Positions 1 to 7,639 of a stretch of 64,000 bases of DNA are shown here, in pieces; within the stretch, counting starts at the first letter, position 1, and each line of letters begins with the position of its first letter. Source of the stretch: Aureibaculum algae. GTDB taxonomy: Bacteria > Bacteroidota > Bacteroidia > Flavobacteriales > Flavobacteriaceae. The translations under genes and the position numbers were made by a program. The notes beneath the pieces were generated by a model, which was given only the letters and a program-made list of their open reading frames with translations, had not been told where the DNA came from and ran no database searches. Where the stretch lies: positions 4,176,001-4,240,000 of the forward strand of contig NZ_CP040749.1 in NCBI RefSeq assembly GCF_006065315.1, read 5' to 3'.

Positions 1-152
1 TAAAAGAATTAGTAAGCCAGCCAAAAATTCAAAAGCTATTTATTGAACCTTATCTAAAAACCCAAATGGGCTTAAGTGATTTTGACAAAATACGGTTTCA
101 AGGTTGCAGAGCAGTTAGGCATGACGATCATATTCATTTGCAAATAAAATAA
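1..152 (+). CDS. C-terminal fragment, murein endopeptidase-like (MepA/M74 or M15-type)
   Basis: The window opens inside this reading frame; only about 49 C-terminal residues are present (first full codon at 3, stop TAA at 150-152). The tail ends in RAVRHDDHIHLQIK. An HDDHxH motif close to the C-terminus is what penicillin-insensitive murein endopeptidases (M74, MepA) and related M15 peptidases use to bind zinc. If this is right, the protein cuts peptidoglycan cross-links in the periplasm. The family call rests on that one motif. The fragment sits 63 bases before the next gene on the same strand. Confidence 0.5.
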   Translation, partial: KELVSQPKIQKLFIEPYLKTQMGLSDFDKIRFQGCRAVRHDDHIHLQIK

Positions 153-215
153 GCGTACCTTTTATATTTAGTAAGTAAAATTAAACCTTAACCATTTCTT
201 TATGTCTAATCAATC

Positions 216-1592
216 ATGAAGGCAAAACACATACAACATTTATTTTGGCGTGCGGGATTTGGAATAAATCCTGAAGCTTTAGAGATACACTCCAAGAAGA
301 ACAGAAAAAAAGTTGTTGCAGAGCTTTTTGAGAATTCCGTCAGCTCCAATCCATTACTAATAGATACTTCTGAATTGGTAAGTACTTATTTAAATATGGA
401 CAAGTCTGATAAATTAGCCAAACAAAAACTTGCTAAAGAAAATAGAAAAAAACAATTAGAATTTAATTCCGCGTGGTTAAAGCGGTTAATGACTTCTAAA
501 CAAATGTTGCGTGAAAAAATGACCTTGTTTTGGGCTAATCACTTTGTTTGTCAAGACAATAATATCGTTTACATACAAAAGTATAACAACACTTTACGGA
601 AACATGCCCTTGGTAATTTAAATGATTTTGTAAAAGCCATTTCGAAAGAAACAGCAATGATACGCTACTTGAACACAAAACAAAATAGAAAATCAAAACC
701 CAATGAGAATTTTGCCCGAGAATTATTAGAATTGTTTACGCTTGGCACAGGTAATTATACTGAAACGGATATTAAAGAAGCTGCCAGAGCCTTTACAGGA
801 TACAACCATAATTTAAAAGGGGCATTTAATTTTAATAAAAAACAACATGATTTTAAATCAAAAACATTTTTAGGAGAAACAGGAAATTTTGATGGTGATG
901 CTGTTATAGATATTGTCTTGAAGCAAAAAGCCTGTGCAACATTTATCTGTGAGAAAATTTATCGAAATTTTGTAAATGAAATCCCGAATAGTGAACATAT
1001 TAACCAGATGGCTCAAGTATTTTACCCAAGGTATGATATTGAGAACCTAATGCAATTTATTTTTAACTCGGATTGGTTTTATGAAGAGATCAATATTGGA
1101 TGTTTGATAAAATCGCCAGTTGAATTAATGGTTGGAATGCACAACGTTGTTCCTTTTGAATTTCAAAATCCTAAAAATGCTTATTATATTCAAAAATTAT
1201 TAAATCAAGTATTGTTGCGACCTCCAAATGTGGCAGGTTGGAAAGGTGGCAGATCATGGATAGATAGTAACACCATTTTAATTCGATTAAAGCTACCTTC
1301 CATCCTATTGAACAATGCCATTATTGCTTTAGAGGAAAAGGGTGAATTTGAAGATTCTTACCAGAAGTATTATGCTAAAATGAACACGAGAAAAAAGAGA
1401 ATTAAAACTATCGTTGATTGGAACATGTTAGATAAACATTTTGAAACGATAAATATTTCAGCTATGAAAGATCTTTTATTAGTGAGCCCTATAAATAAAG
1501 GAACAGAAGATTTACTTCATCACCTTACAATGGACAACAAGCAAGAAGTTTGTGTACAGTTAATGTCATTACCTGAATATCAACTTTGTTAA
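216..1592 (+). CDS. DUF1800 family protein
   Basis: 458 residues. The family signature is clear: a WANHF segment at about 106-110, then NFARELLELFTLG at 165-177 and ARAFTGY at 190-196. DUF1800 proteins are almost always encoded next to a DUF1501 protein, as here, where the DUF1501 gene starts 9 bases downstream on the same strand. The molecular function of the pair is not established. No clear signal peptide is visible, whereas the partner has a twin-arginine-like leader, so the two may be exported together or act on opposite sides of the membrane. Family membership is secure; function is unknown. Confidence 0.9.
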   Translation: MKAKHIQHLFWRAGFGINPEALEIHSKKNRKKVVAELFENSVSSNPLLIDTSELVSTYLNMDKSDKLAKQKLAKENRKKQLEFNSAWLKRLMTSKQMLREKMTLFWANHFVCQDNNIVYIQKYNNTLRKHALGNLNDFVKAISKETAMIRYLNTKQNRKSKPNENFARELLELFTLGTGNYTETDIKEAARAFTGYNHNLKGAFNFNKKQHDFKSKTFLGETGNFDGDAVIDIVLKQKACATFICEKIYRNFVNEIPNSEHINQMAQVFYPRYDIENLMQFIFNSDWFYEEINIGCLIKSPVELMVGMHNVVPFEFQNPKNAYYIQKLLNQVLLRPPNVAGWKGGRSWIDSNTILIRLKLPSILLNNAIIALEEKGEFEDSYQKYYAKMNTRKKRIKTIVDWNMLDKHFETINISAMKDLLLVSPINKGTEDLLHHLTMDNKQEVCVQLMSLPEYQLC

Positions 1593-1601
1593 ACTTAGCT
1601 T

Positions 1602-2795
1602 ATGAAACGTAGAGATTTTTTAAAAAACACAGGTTTAGCGAGTAGTTTATTTTTAGTACCTAGTTTTGTAAAAGCATTTGAAAAAATAGCCATAGAACAA
1701 TTGGGCTTTAAAAGACTTGTAATTATACAGCTTTCTGGAGGTAATGATGGTTTAAACACAGTAATTCCTTTTAGGAATGATATTTATTATAAAAAAAGAC
1801 AAGGCATTGCCATTCCCAAAAGCAAGATAATTTCTTTAACTGACGACCTTGGTTTTCATGAAAGTTTATTACCGCTAAAAAGGTTGTATGACCAAGGTTA
1901 TGTTTCAATTATTAATAACGTAGGCTACCCTAACCCAGATCGATCACATTTCAGATCGACTGACATTTGGCACACTGCAACTGACGCAGACAAATATGCC
2001 ACTTCAGGATGGTTAGGTAGATATTTAGACCAATATGGTCAGCATCCCTTTAATGCTATTGAAGTTGATGATAGTTTGTCATTAGCCTTAAAAGGTGAAA
2101 TTAACAACGGAATTGCTACAAAAAACGCGGCTCTTCTTTTTAATTCAGCACGAGAACCTTATTTTAAAAAAATACTAGCCAACCAACAAGACGCTCATTT
2201 GAGTGAGCATAATTTGGGTTATTTATACAAAACGTTAATTGCGGCTGAATCATCAGCAAAGTACATTTACGAAACTTCAAAAACTTTTAAATCTAAACAA
2301 GAATATCCGCAAAGTCCATTTGCAAAACAATTAAAAACTACCGCTGAGTTTATCAATAGTGGCTTAGACACCAAAGTATTTTACACTTCATTAGGTGGAT
2401 TTGACACACATGCCAATCAACTTAACAAACAAAAACAGTTATTAAAAGTTTATGCTGATGGTATTGAAAGTTTTGTAAAAGATTTAAAGGAAAACGACAC
2501 ATTTAAAGACACACTAATACTTACATTTTCTGAATTTGGACGACGTGTTCAACAAAATGCAGCTAATGGCACCGACCATGGCACTGCCAATAATGTCTTT
2601 ATTATTGGTGAAAATTTAAAACAAAAGGGTATTTACAATAGTGCTCCAAATCTTTTAAAATTAGACACTAACGGAGATTTAATCTATGAGATTGATTTTA
2701 GACAAATCTACGCGACCGTTTTAGATAATTGGTTAGGCGTTGATGCTAAAGCTATATTATTTGAGAAATCTTTTAAAAAGTTACACTTTATTTAG
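1602..2795 (+). CDS. DUF1501 family protein with Tat-like signal
   Basis: 397 residues. The N-terminus has RRDFLK at 3-8 followed by a hydrophobic stretch, a twin-arginine-type leader. The mature part has the DUF1501 hallmarks SGGNDGLNTVIP (45-56) and, in the C-terminal third, GGFDTHANQ, FSEFGRR and GTDHGTAN, which resemble the metal-binding motifs of the alkaline-phosphatase/sulfatase fold to which the family is related. It lies 9 bases after the DUF1800 gene and almost certainly forms an operon with it. It converges with the glycosyltransferase gene, and the two reading frames overlap by 8 bases at their 3' ends. The substrate is unknown. Confidence 0.9.
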   Translation: MKRRDFLKNTGLASSLFLVPSFVKAFEKIAIEQLGFKRLVIIQLSGGNDGLNTVIPFRNDIYYKKRQGIAIPKSKIISLTDDLGFHESLLPLKRLYDQGYVSIINNVGYPNPDRSHFRSTDIWHTATDADKYATSGWLGRYLDQYGQHPFNAIEVDDSLSLALKGEINNGIATKNAALLFNSAREPYFKKILANQQDAHLSEHNLGYLYKTLIAAESSAKYIYETSKTFKSKQEYPQSPFAKQLKTTAEFINSGLDTKVFYTSLGGFDTHANQLNKQKQLLKVYADGIESFVKDLKENDTFKDTLILTFSEFGRRVQQNAANGTDHGTANNVFIIGENLKQKGIYNSAPNLLKLDTNGDLIYEIDFRQIYATVLDNWLGVDAKAILFEKSFKKLHFI

Positions 2796-4026
2796 TGCTA
2801 ATTTTCTCTTCAATCCACTTAGAGAGATACTTTGTACTTTGTAAAGAATGATGCTGTAACATGCTACCCATAAAATTTTGATTTCTATGAGCATTCAAAT
2901 CACTTTGAATTTGAATAATTCTATCGCTCAATTTTTCTGACAATTGCATTTTAGAATATATAGAATTTATGATTTCAATTCCGTTTTGTTGTGATTGCTC
3001 CCAAATATCTTTATTTGTATAAAGTTGAACTGCTTTATTGGCAAATGTTTTTGGATTATCATTAATAAAGCCATTCCATGGTAAATTATTATGCATTCCT
3101 TCTGCTCCAATAATCGTGGTTGCCGATGGGGTTCCAGTTAACATAGCATCTATAAGTTTCCCTTTGAGTCCTGCCCCAATTTGAAGTGGAGCTAATAGTA
3201 CTAGAGCATTAGAGACAACCTTATGAGCATCTTCTGCCCTGCCCTTTACAATAAATCCTTCCTTTTCATTATGTAAATCGGTTACTTTTTGGGAAGGATA
3301 CGATCCGTAAATCAATAGTTTTGCTTTGGGTAATTGTTTTCTTATAAATGGCCAAATGGTTTTCTTTAAATACAATACCGATTGCCAATTGGGCTCATGT
3401 CTAAAATTTCCTATACTAATAAAATCATGTCGCTCTTCAAAAGTTGGTTTTTCTAATAACGTATCCTTTGAAAGACCATCAAGCATGAAAGGCAATTCAA
3501 TTAAAATAGTTTCAGGAATTTTAAAGTGATTTAGTAAAAGTTGATACTCGTATGGAGAAATAATTAATGATAAATCACATCTATAAATACTGGCAATTTC
3601 TCTCTTCGTAATATCTAATCTATTCAGCTGTTCTAACTTGAAACTTTCTTCTTTTTTAAAAGCTTCACCTCTTGCTTGCCGCAAACAATGTAAATCTTCG
3701 GTATCTAAAACTCGTATTGCATTTGGGCAATTTTCGACAACACGCCAACCAAACTGCTCTTCACTTATAAAGCGATCAAAAACGACAATGTCAGGCTGTA
3801 ACCTTTTAATAAAATTATCGAAACTGGTATTGTTTAACTCAATGGTAACACTGTCTATTCCTAAACTTTCAAGATTATCAACATATGGTGTTGTCTGTGC
3901 TGCACTAGCAAATGTAATGTGATAATTTTCCTCTAAAAAAAAGTGAAGTAATTGCAGCATCCTACTTCCGGCAGCTGTGGAAGTTGATTCAGGAAAAACC
4001 AATCCGATAAATAGAACTTTTTGCAT
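2788..4026 (-). CDS. Glycosyltransferase, GT-B fold (family 1/4-like)
   Basis: 412 residues. The N-terminal part begins QKVLFIGLVFPESTSTAAGSR, like nucleotide-sugar transferases that start with a Rossmann-type strand and a glycine-rich turn. The C-terminal half has GAGLKGKLIDAMLTGTP followed by an acidic residue in IIGAEGMH, the usual nucleotide-diphosphate-sugar pocket of GT4-type enzymes. No membrane segment is visible, so it probably acts in the cytoplasm or at the inner membrane face. It is a lone gene on the minus strand, 45 bases before the next minus-strand gene, with no other polysaccharide genes nearby, so donor and acceptor cannot be deduced. Confidence 0.75.
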   Translation of the reverse strand: MQKVLFIGLVFPESTSTAAGSRMLQLLHFFLEENYHITFASAAQTTPYVDNLESLGIDSVTIELNNTSFDNFIKRLQPDIVVFDRFISEEQFGWRVVENCPNAIRVLDTEDLHCLRQARGEAFKKEESFKLEQLNRLDITKREIASIYRCDLSLIISPYEYQLLLNHFKIPETILIELPFMLDGLSKDTLLEKPTFEERHDFISIGNFRHEPNWQSVLYLKKTIWPFIRKQLPKAKLLIYGSYPSQKVTDLHNEKEGFIVKGRAEDAHKVVSNALVLLAPLQIGAGLKGKLIDAMLTGTPSATTIIGAEGMHNNLPWNGFINDNPKTFANKAVQLYTNKDIWEQSQQNGIEIINSIYSKMQLSEKLSDRIIQIQSDLNAHRNQNFMGSMLQHHSLQSTKYLSKWIEEKISTK

Positions 4027-4070
4027 TTACTAAAATATTAAATATAGCATTAAAATTGACTTTATTTTTT

Positions 4071-4700
4071 CTAAAAATCAAACTTTTTCAATATGTATTT
4101 ATCTCTTCGTTTTTTGTTCAACATTTGATATTTCTCTTCAAACTTATCTGATTTAACAATAACTCTATTTTCAAATCTACTTCTATATACATTTAGTAGA
4201 TAACGCAATTCTTCTAACTTAAAATTATGACTTTCAAGCGTATATTTCGAAAACCTATCTGTCTCCAATATCTTAAAATATAAAAAAAATCTCATATATC
4301 TAGCCCAAACTCCCTCAACCAATATCTCTTCATCTTTTATGATATCCCATGTGAAAAATATTTTTTCTAATTGTAATCCTTCTGAAGTTAATATTATTTT
4401 AATTTTTTTTTGGGGATCTAAATCGAGAAGAATACTCTTTATAATAAGTACAAATCCCCAAATCAAAACAGAAATTGGCAATAAAAGAATAAAAAAGAAA
4501 GAATTATCAAATCCAAATTTATACAATGCATTTAAAGTGGGCAATAAAAAAAATAAGGAAATCAGAATAAGGGTAAAACCACTAGCGTAATAATTTTTTA
4601 CAACGTATGTTTTTTGTGGGGCATGTGAATGAAATGAATTTGAATTTCCACGAGCCAACCTTTTTAGGTTTGTATTATTATAAAATTTTTCTCTATTCAA
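4071..4700 (-). CDS. Hypothetical membrane protein, two transmembrane segments
   Basis: 209 residues, not recognised. After a hydrophilic N-terminus of about 35 residues there are two strongly hydrophobic segments (roughly 40-60 and 67-88), then a basic, soluble C-terminal domain of about 120 residues. The architecture resembles bacterial PH-like or DUF-type membrane-anchored domains, but no motif settles it. It is 45 bases upstream of the glycosyltransferase on the same strand and may be cotranscribed with it. The region is very AT-rich and it could be lineage-specific. Confidence 0.55.
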   Translation of the reverse strand: MNREKFYNNTNLKRLARGNSNSFHSHAPQKTYVVKNYYASGFTLILISLFFLLPTLNALYKFGFDNSFFFILLLPISVLIWGFVLIIKSILLDLDPQKKIKIILTSEGLQLEKIFFTWDIIKDEEILVEGVWARYMRFFLYFKILETDRFSKYTLESHNFKLEELRYLLNVYRSRFENRVIVKSDKFEEKYQMLNKKRRDKYILKKFDF

Positions 4701-4894
4701 TTATTTTGAACCTAAATAGTTAATATGTACTTCTAATATAAAGAATTCCTTTACTTACTGAACCTAAAACCTGCAATTAATCTAAATTCAGCTTTAGTTT
4801 TTTAACATAATACTCTTTTACTAACTAATATACCTGAATTCTGTGTATATAAGCATTTTTCATTTGGCTAAAGTATAAAATTGAGAATTAAAAA

Positions 4895-4922
4895 TAAACT
4901 TTCAATAATTATTGAAAGTTTA
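4895..4922. promoter_or_regulatory. 28-bp perfect palindrome, probable GbsR/MarR operator
   Basis: A perfect inverted repeat with half-site TAAACTTTCAATAA. It covers the TTG of the putative -33 box of the regulator's own promoter. A second copy of the core (arms ACTTTCA and TGAAAGT, same 22-base span) lies at 5463-5484 before the next gene. Position, symmetry and repetition suggest it is the binding site of the regulator encoded at 4944, giving autorepression. Confidence 0.75.
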
Positions 4923-4940
4923 AAAATATTTGTATATTTG
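4912..4940 (+). promoter_or_regulatory. Bacteroidetes-type promoter of the GbsR regulator
   Basis: TTG at 4912-4914, an 18-base spacer, then TATATTTG at 4933-4940, matching the Bacteroidetes sigma consensus TTG-N17-19-TAnnTTTG. The start ATG at 4944 is only three bases downstream of the -7 box, so the transcript may have little or no leader. The -33 element lies within the palindrome at 4895-4922, so a bound repressor would block the promoter. Confidence 0.7.
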
Positions 4941-4943
4941 CAT

Positions 4944-5447
4944 ATGGAATATCAAGAAGCAAAAGAAAAATTTATTAGCACTTGGGGTAGTTTAGGTACG
5001 ATGTGGGGTATTAATAAAGCCATGGCAATGATTCAAGCCTTACTTTTTGTTTCTACCAAACCATTGTCTATGGAAGACATTATGGAAGAATTGCAAATAT
5101 CTAGAGGTAACACCAGTATGAATTTACGTCAATTGATGGATTGGGGTATTGTAACTAAAGAAATAATTCCTGGAGAACGCAAAGAGTTTTTTACTACGGA
5201 AAAAGATGTGCAAGAATTGGCAAGACAAATTGCTAAAGAAAGAAGCCGAAGAGAAATTCAGCCGGTAATTAAAGTCTTAAAAGAAGTCTCAAGTATAAAA
5301 GATGATAAAACAGACAAAACGAAAGAACTGATAAAACAAACCAAAGCTTTGCATGAATTAACCGAAAATGCTGACAAGATGTTAAACAAGTTGATTAATC
5401 AAGAACAAAATTGGTTGACAAAGTCTTTGTTCAAACTTATTAAATAA
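4944..5447 (+). CDS. GbsR/MarR family transcriptional regulator
   Basis: 167 residues from ATG 4944. An upstream TTG at 4881 is in frame, but it would run the coding region through the palindromic operator and promoter, and family members start at MEYQEAK-like sequence, so 4944 is chosen. The winged-helix part contains TLGTMWG-like helix 1 (here SLGTMWGINKAMAMIQALL) and the signature ISRGNTSMNLRQLMDWGIV with GERKEFF in the wing. A charged C-terminal helix follows. It probably represses itself and the genes at 5502-7578, because the same palindrome precedes both units. The ligand is unknown; founding family members respond to choline-type osmolyte precursors. Confidence 0.9.
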   Translation: MEYQEAKEKFISTWGSLGTMWGINKAMAMIQALLFVSTKPLSMEDIMEELQISRGNTSMNLRQLMDWGIVTKEIIPGERKEFFTTEKDVQELARQIAKERSRREIQPVIKVLKEVSSIKDDKTDKTKELIKQTKALHELTENADKMLNKLINQEQNWLTKSLFKLIK

Positions 5448-5462
5448 AAAAATTTAAACCAT

Positions 5463-5484
5463 ACTTTCAATATTTTCTGAAAGT
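5463..5484. promoter_or_regulatory. Second copy of the GbsR-type operator
   Basis: Imperfect palindrome with arms ACTTTCA (5463-5469) and TGAAAGT (5478-5484), the same arm sequence and total span as the core of the perfect palindrome at 4895-4922. It lies between the regulator's stop (5447) and the start of the DCC gene. Likely a second binding site controlling an internal promoter; no clean -7 box is visible here. Confidence 0.65.
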
Positions 5485-5498
5485 TTTAAAATAACAAA

Positions 5499-6323
5499 AT
5501 GATGGCAACACTTAAAAATTATACCTTACTCTATGATGATGATTGCCCGCTATGCAAAACCTATACTTCCGCATTTATAAAAACAAAAATGTTAGATAAA
5601 AACGGGAGACAGGTCTATAGTAGCAAATCACAAATGGAATTCGACTATATAGATTTGGAAAAAGCTAAGAATCAAATTGCCCTAATAAACCATGACGATA
5701 AAACGGTTCTTTACGGAATTGATAGCTTATTAAAAGTTATCGGATACTCGTTCCCTTTTGTTGAAAAAATTGGACAAATTAGTCCAATCAAATGGTTCTT
5801 AAAAAAGCTATATTCTTTTATCTCTTACAATCGAAAAGTGATAATTCCGATTAAGAAACAGGACTTTCAATGTATGAGTTGTGAGCCTGAATTCAATATC
5901 AAATACCGGATTATTTATATTCTCTTTGCTTCCTTAATTACCAGCTTGGTACTTTATCAATATTCAGAACAATTATCCTTTTTACCTGATTCTACGATAG
6001 GAAGAGAAACAGTATTAGCCATAGGACAAATTGTATTTCAAAGTGTTTTCTTATTAAAAATAACCCGTAATGATTTACTAAACTATATTGGTAATTTAAT
6101 GACCGTTTCTTTAATGGGCTCTCTTCTGTTAATGCCAATTATTGTCATCAATCATTTTATCATGTTACCTACATTGATCCTACTTAGTTGGTTTGGTCTT
6201 ACGGCACTATTAATGTTTAAGGAACATTATCGTAGAGTTAACTTACTAAACCTTCCTACTTATTTATCTTACACATGGGTGTTGTATCGCGTTATCGCGT
6301 TACTATTAATTTTAAACTTATAA
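5499..6323 (+). CDS. DCC-type thiol-disulfide oxidoreductase fused to membrane domain (DUF393)
   Basis: 274 residues; two adjacent ATG codons (5499 and 5502) make the exact start uncertain by one residue. The N-terminal domain has the DUF393 signature DDDCPLC at 13-19, a CxxC thioredoxin-like redox site. A second CxxC (Cys125, Cys128 in FQCMSCEPEF) precedes about four hydrophobic segments (roughly 136-155, 170-190, 200-235, 250-272). This suggests a membrane-anchored redox protein with a cytoplasmic or periplasmic CxxC head. It follows the GbsR regulator and a copy of its operator and is the first gene of the presumed target operon. Its substrate is unknown. Confidence 0.85.
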   Translation: MMATLKNYTLLYDDDCPLCKTYTSAFIKTKMLDKNGRQVYSSKSQMEFDYIDLEKAKNQIALINHDDKTVLYGIDSLLKVIGYSFPFVEKIGQISPIKWFLKKLYSFISYNRKVIIPIKKQDFQCMSCEPEFNIKYRIIYILFASLITSLVLYQYSEQLSFLPDSTIGRETVLAIGQIVFQSVFLLKITRNDLLNYIGNLMTVSLMGSLLLMPIIVINHFIMLPTLILLSWFGLTALLMFKEHYRRVNLLNLPTYLSYTWVLYRVIALLLILNL

Positions 6324-6325
6324 TT

Positions 6326-6682
6326 ATGAAAACATTGCATTATATAAATCTAACAGCTTTTCTCATAACATTTGGTCTATATGCAAGTATTCATTTCGTA
6401 ATATATGGTATGATCGCTTCTTTATGTCTGGGTGTAATCCAACTTTTTCTTGGAATTGTCTTGGTGGTTTATTCAAAAGAATTTAGCAAAAAGCATCAAA
6501 ATTATCTTAAAATATATTGGATTCTAGCGATACTAAATATAATGGCTCTTATAATTATCTCTGAAACAAGATTTGGTATAAATAGTTATTATACTGCAAC
6601 GCTTACCTTTATAATTCCAATGTTTATTGCATCATATTTTGTCTATTTAACTTTTCAAATTCAAAAATCATTCCAATTATGA
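6326..6682 (+). CDS. Small integral membrane protein
   Basis: 118 residues from ATG 6326, three bases after the DCC gene's stop. A longer frame from 6275 overlaps the upstream gene and is less likely. The protein is hydrophobic throughout with about four transmembrane segments and no recognisable motif. The stop codon overlaps the start of the next gene (ATGA at 6679-6682), indicating translational coupling inside the operon. It is probably a membrane partner of the DCC protein or the oxidoreductase; this is inferred from position only. Confidence 0.7.
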   Translation: MKTLHYINLTAFLITFGLYASIHFVIYGMIASLCLGVIQLFLGIVLVVYSKEFSKKHQNYLKIYWILAILNIMALIIISETRFGINSYYTATLTFIIPMFIASYFVYLTFQIQKSFQL

Positions 6683-7578
6683 AAACAATTGTAATAGCTG
6701 GAGGCAGTGGCTTCCTTGGTCAAGTTTTAGAAAATCAATTAACTAAAAATGGATATACAGTTCTACTATTAACGCGTTTCCCGAAAAAAGAAAACGATAT
6801 GTATTGGGATGCCAACACATTAGGCAAATGGACGATTGCATTAGAAAATTCTGAAGCTCTTATCAACTTAACTGGAAAATCAGTGGATTGCCGTTATACG
6901 GATAAAAACAAAAAGGAAATTTATGACTCCCGAATCAACGCAACTCAAATTTTAGGAAAAGCCATTCTGCAATGTAAGCAACCTCCAAAAATTTGGATGA
7001 ACGCTTCCACAGCTACAATATATCGTCATTCAATAGATAAAAAAATGACCGAGCAAAACGGCGAAATTGGTAACGATTTTTCAATGAATATTGCCAAAGC
7101 TTGGGAAAAAGAATTTAATCAATTTGAAACCCATAAAACGAGAAAGGTTATTCTTAGAACGTCTATTGTATTGGGTAAAAACGGTGGAGCACTCATCCCG
7201 CTAAAAACTTTAGCAAAATTCGGTTTGGGCGGTAATCAAGGTAGGGGAAATCAAAAGGTAAGTTTTATTCATGAAGAAGATTTTGTGAGAGCAGTTGAAT
7301 TCATCCTTAACCGTCCCAACCTCAATGGTGTTTTTAATGTGACTGTTCCAAACCCAACTAACAATATGATTTTAATGAAAACCATCCGTAAAAAAATAGG
7401 TATGCCATTTGGTATTTCACACCCCGAATGGTTATTGAAAATTGGAGCTAAAATAATTGGAACGGAAACAGAATTGGTTTTAAAAAGCAGGAATGTTATT
7501 CCTGAACGTTTATTACAGGAAGGCTTCAGTTTTAAGTATCCAACCATAGAAACTACCATATCTAATTTATTAAATTAA
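6679..7578 (+). CDS. TIGR01777 family NAD(P)-dependent epimerase/oxidoreductase (YfcH/SDR39U1-like)
   Basis: 299 residues. The N-terminal Rossmann motif GGSGFLG is at 8-14, NLTGKSVDCRYT and NASTATIY occur in the middle, and the C-terminal part has the DUF1731-like region typical of TIGR01777 proteins. These are extended short-chain dehydrogenase/reductase-type proteins whose physiological substrate is not known. The gene overlaps the preceding membrane-protein gene by four bases and ends the GbsR-controlled operon. The same grouping of GbsR regulator, DCC protein and TIGR01777 protein recurs, as far as I recall, in other flavobacteria. Confidence 0.88.
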   Translation: MKTIVIAGGSGFLGQVLENQLTKNGYTVLLLTRFPKKENDMYWDANTLGKWTIALENSEALINLTGKSVDCRYTDKNKKEIYDSRINATQILGKAILQCKQPPKIWMNASTATIYRHSIDKKMTEQNGEIGNDFSMNIAKAWEKEFNQFETHKTRKVILRTSIVLGKNGGALIPLKTLAKFGLGGNQGRGNQKVSFIHEEDFVRAVEFILNRPNLNGVFNVTVPNPTNNMILMKTIRKKIGMPFGISHPEWLLKIGAKIIGTETELVLKSRNVIPERLLQEGFSFKYPTIETTISNLLN

Positions 7579-7608
7579 TACAGGTTATTCAATTACACAT
7601 ATTATCCC

Positions 7609-7616
7609 TATTTTTG
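7609..7616 (+). promoter_or_regulatory. -7 promoter box of lpd
   Basis: TATTTTTG matches TAnnTTTG and lies 24 bases before the lpd start. No TTG is found at the expected -33 distance, so only the -7 half is supported. It implies lpd is transcribed separately from the upstream operon. Confidence 0.5.
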
Positions 7617-7639
7617 TGTTATAAAAATATTTTTTACTT

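Noticed and set aside
4881..4943. TTG start extending the GbsR regulator by 21 residues
   Set aside because: It would place the operator and promoter inside the coding region, and family members begin at MEYQEAK.
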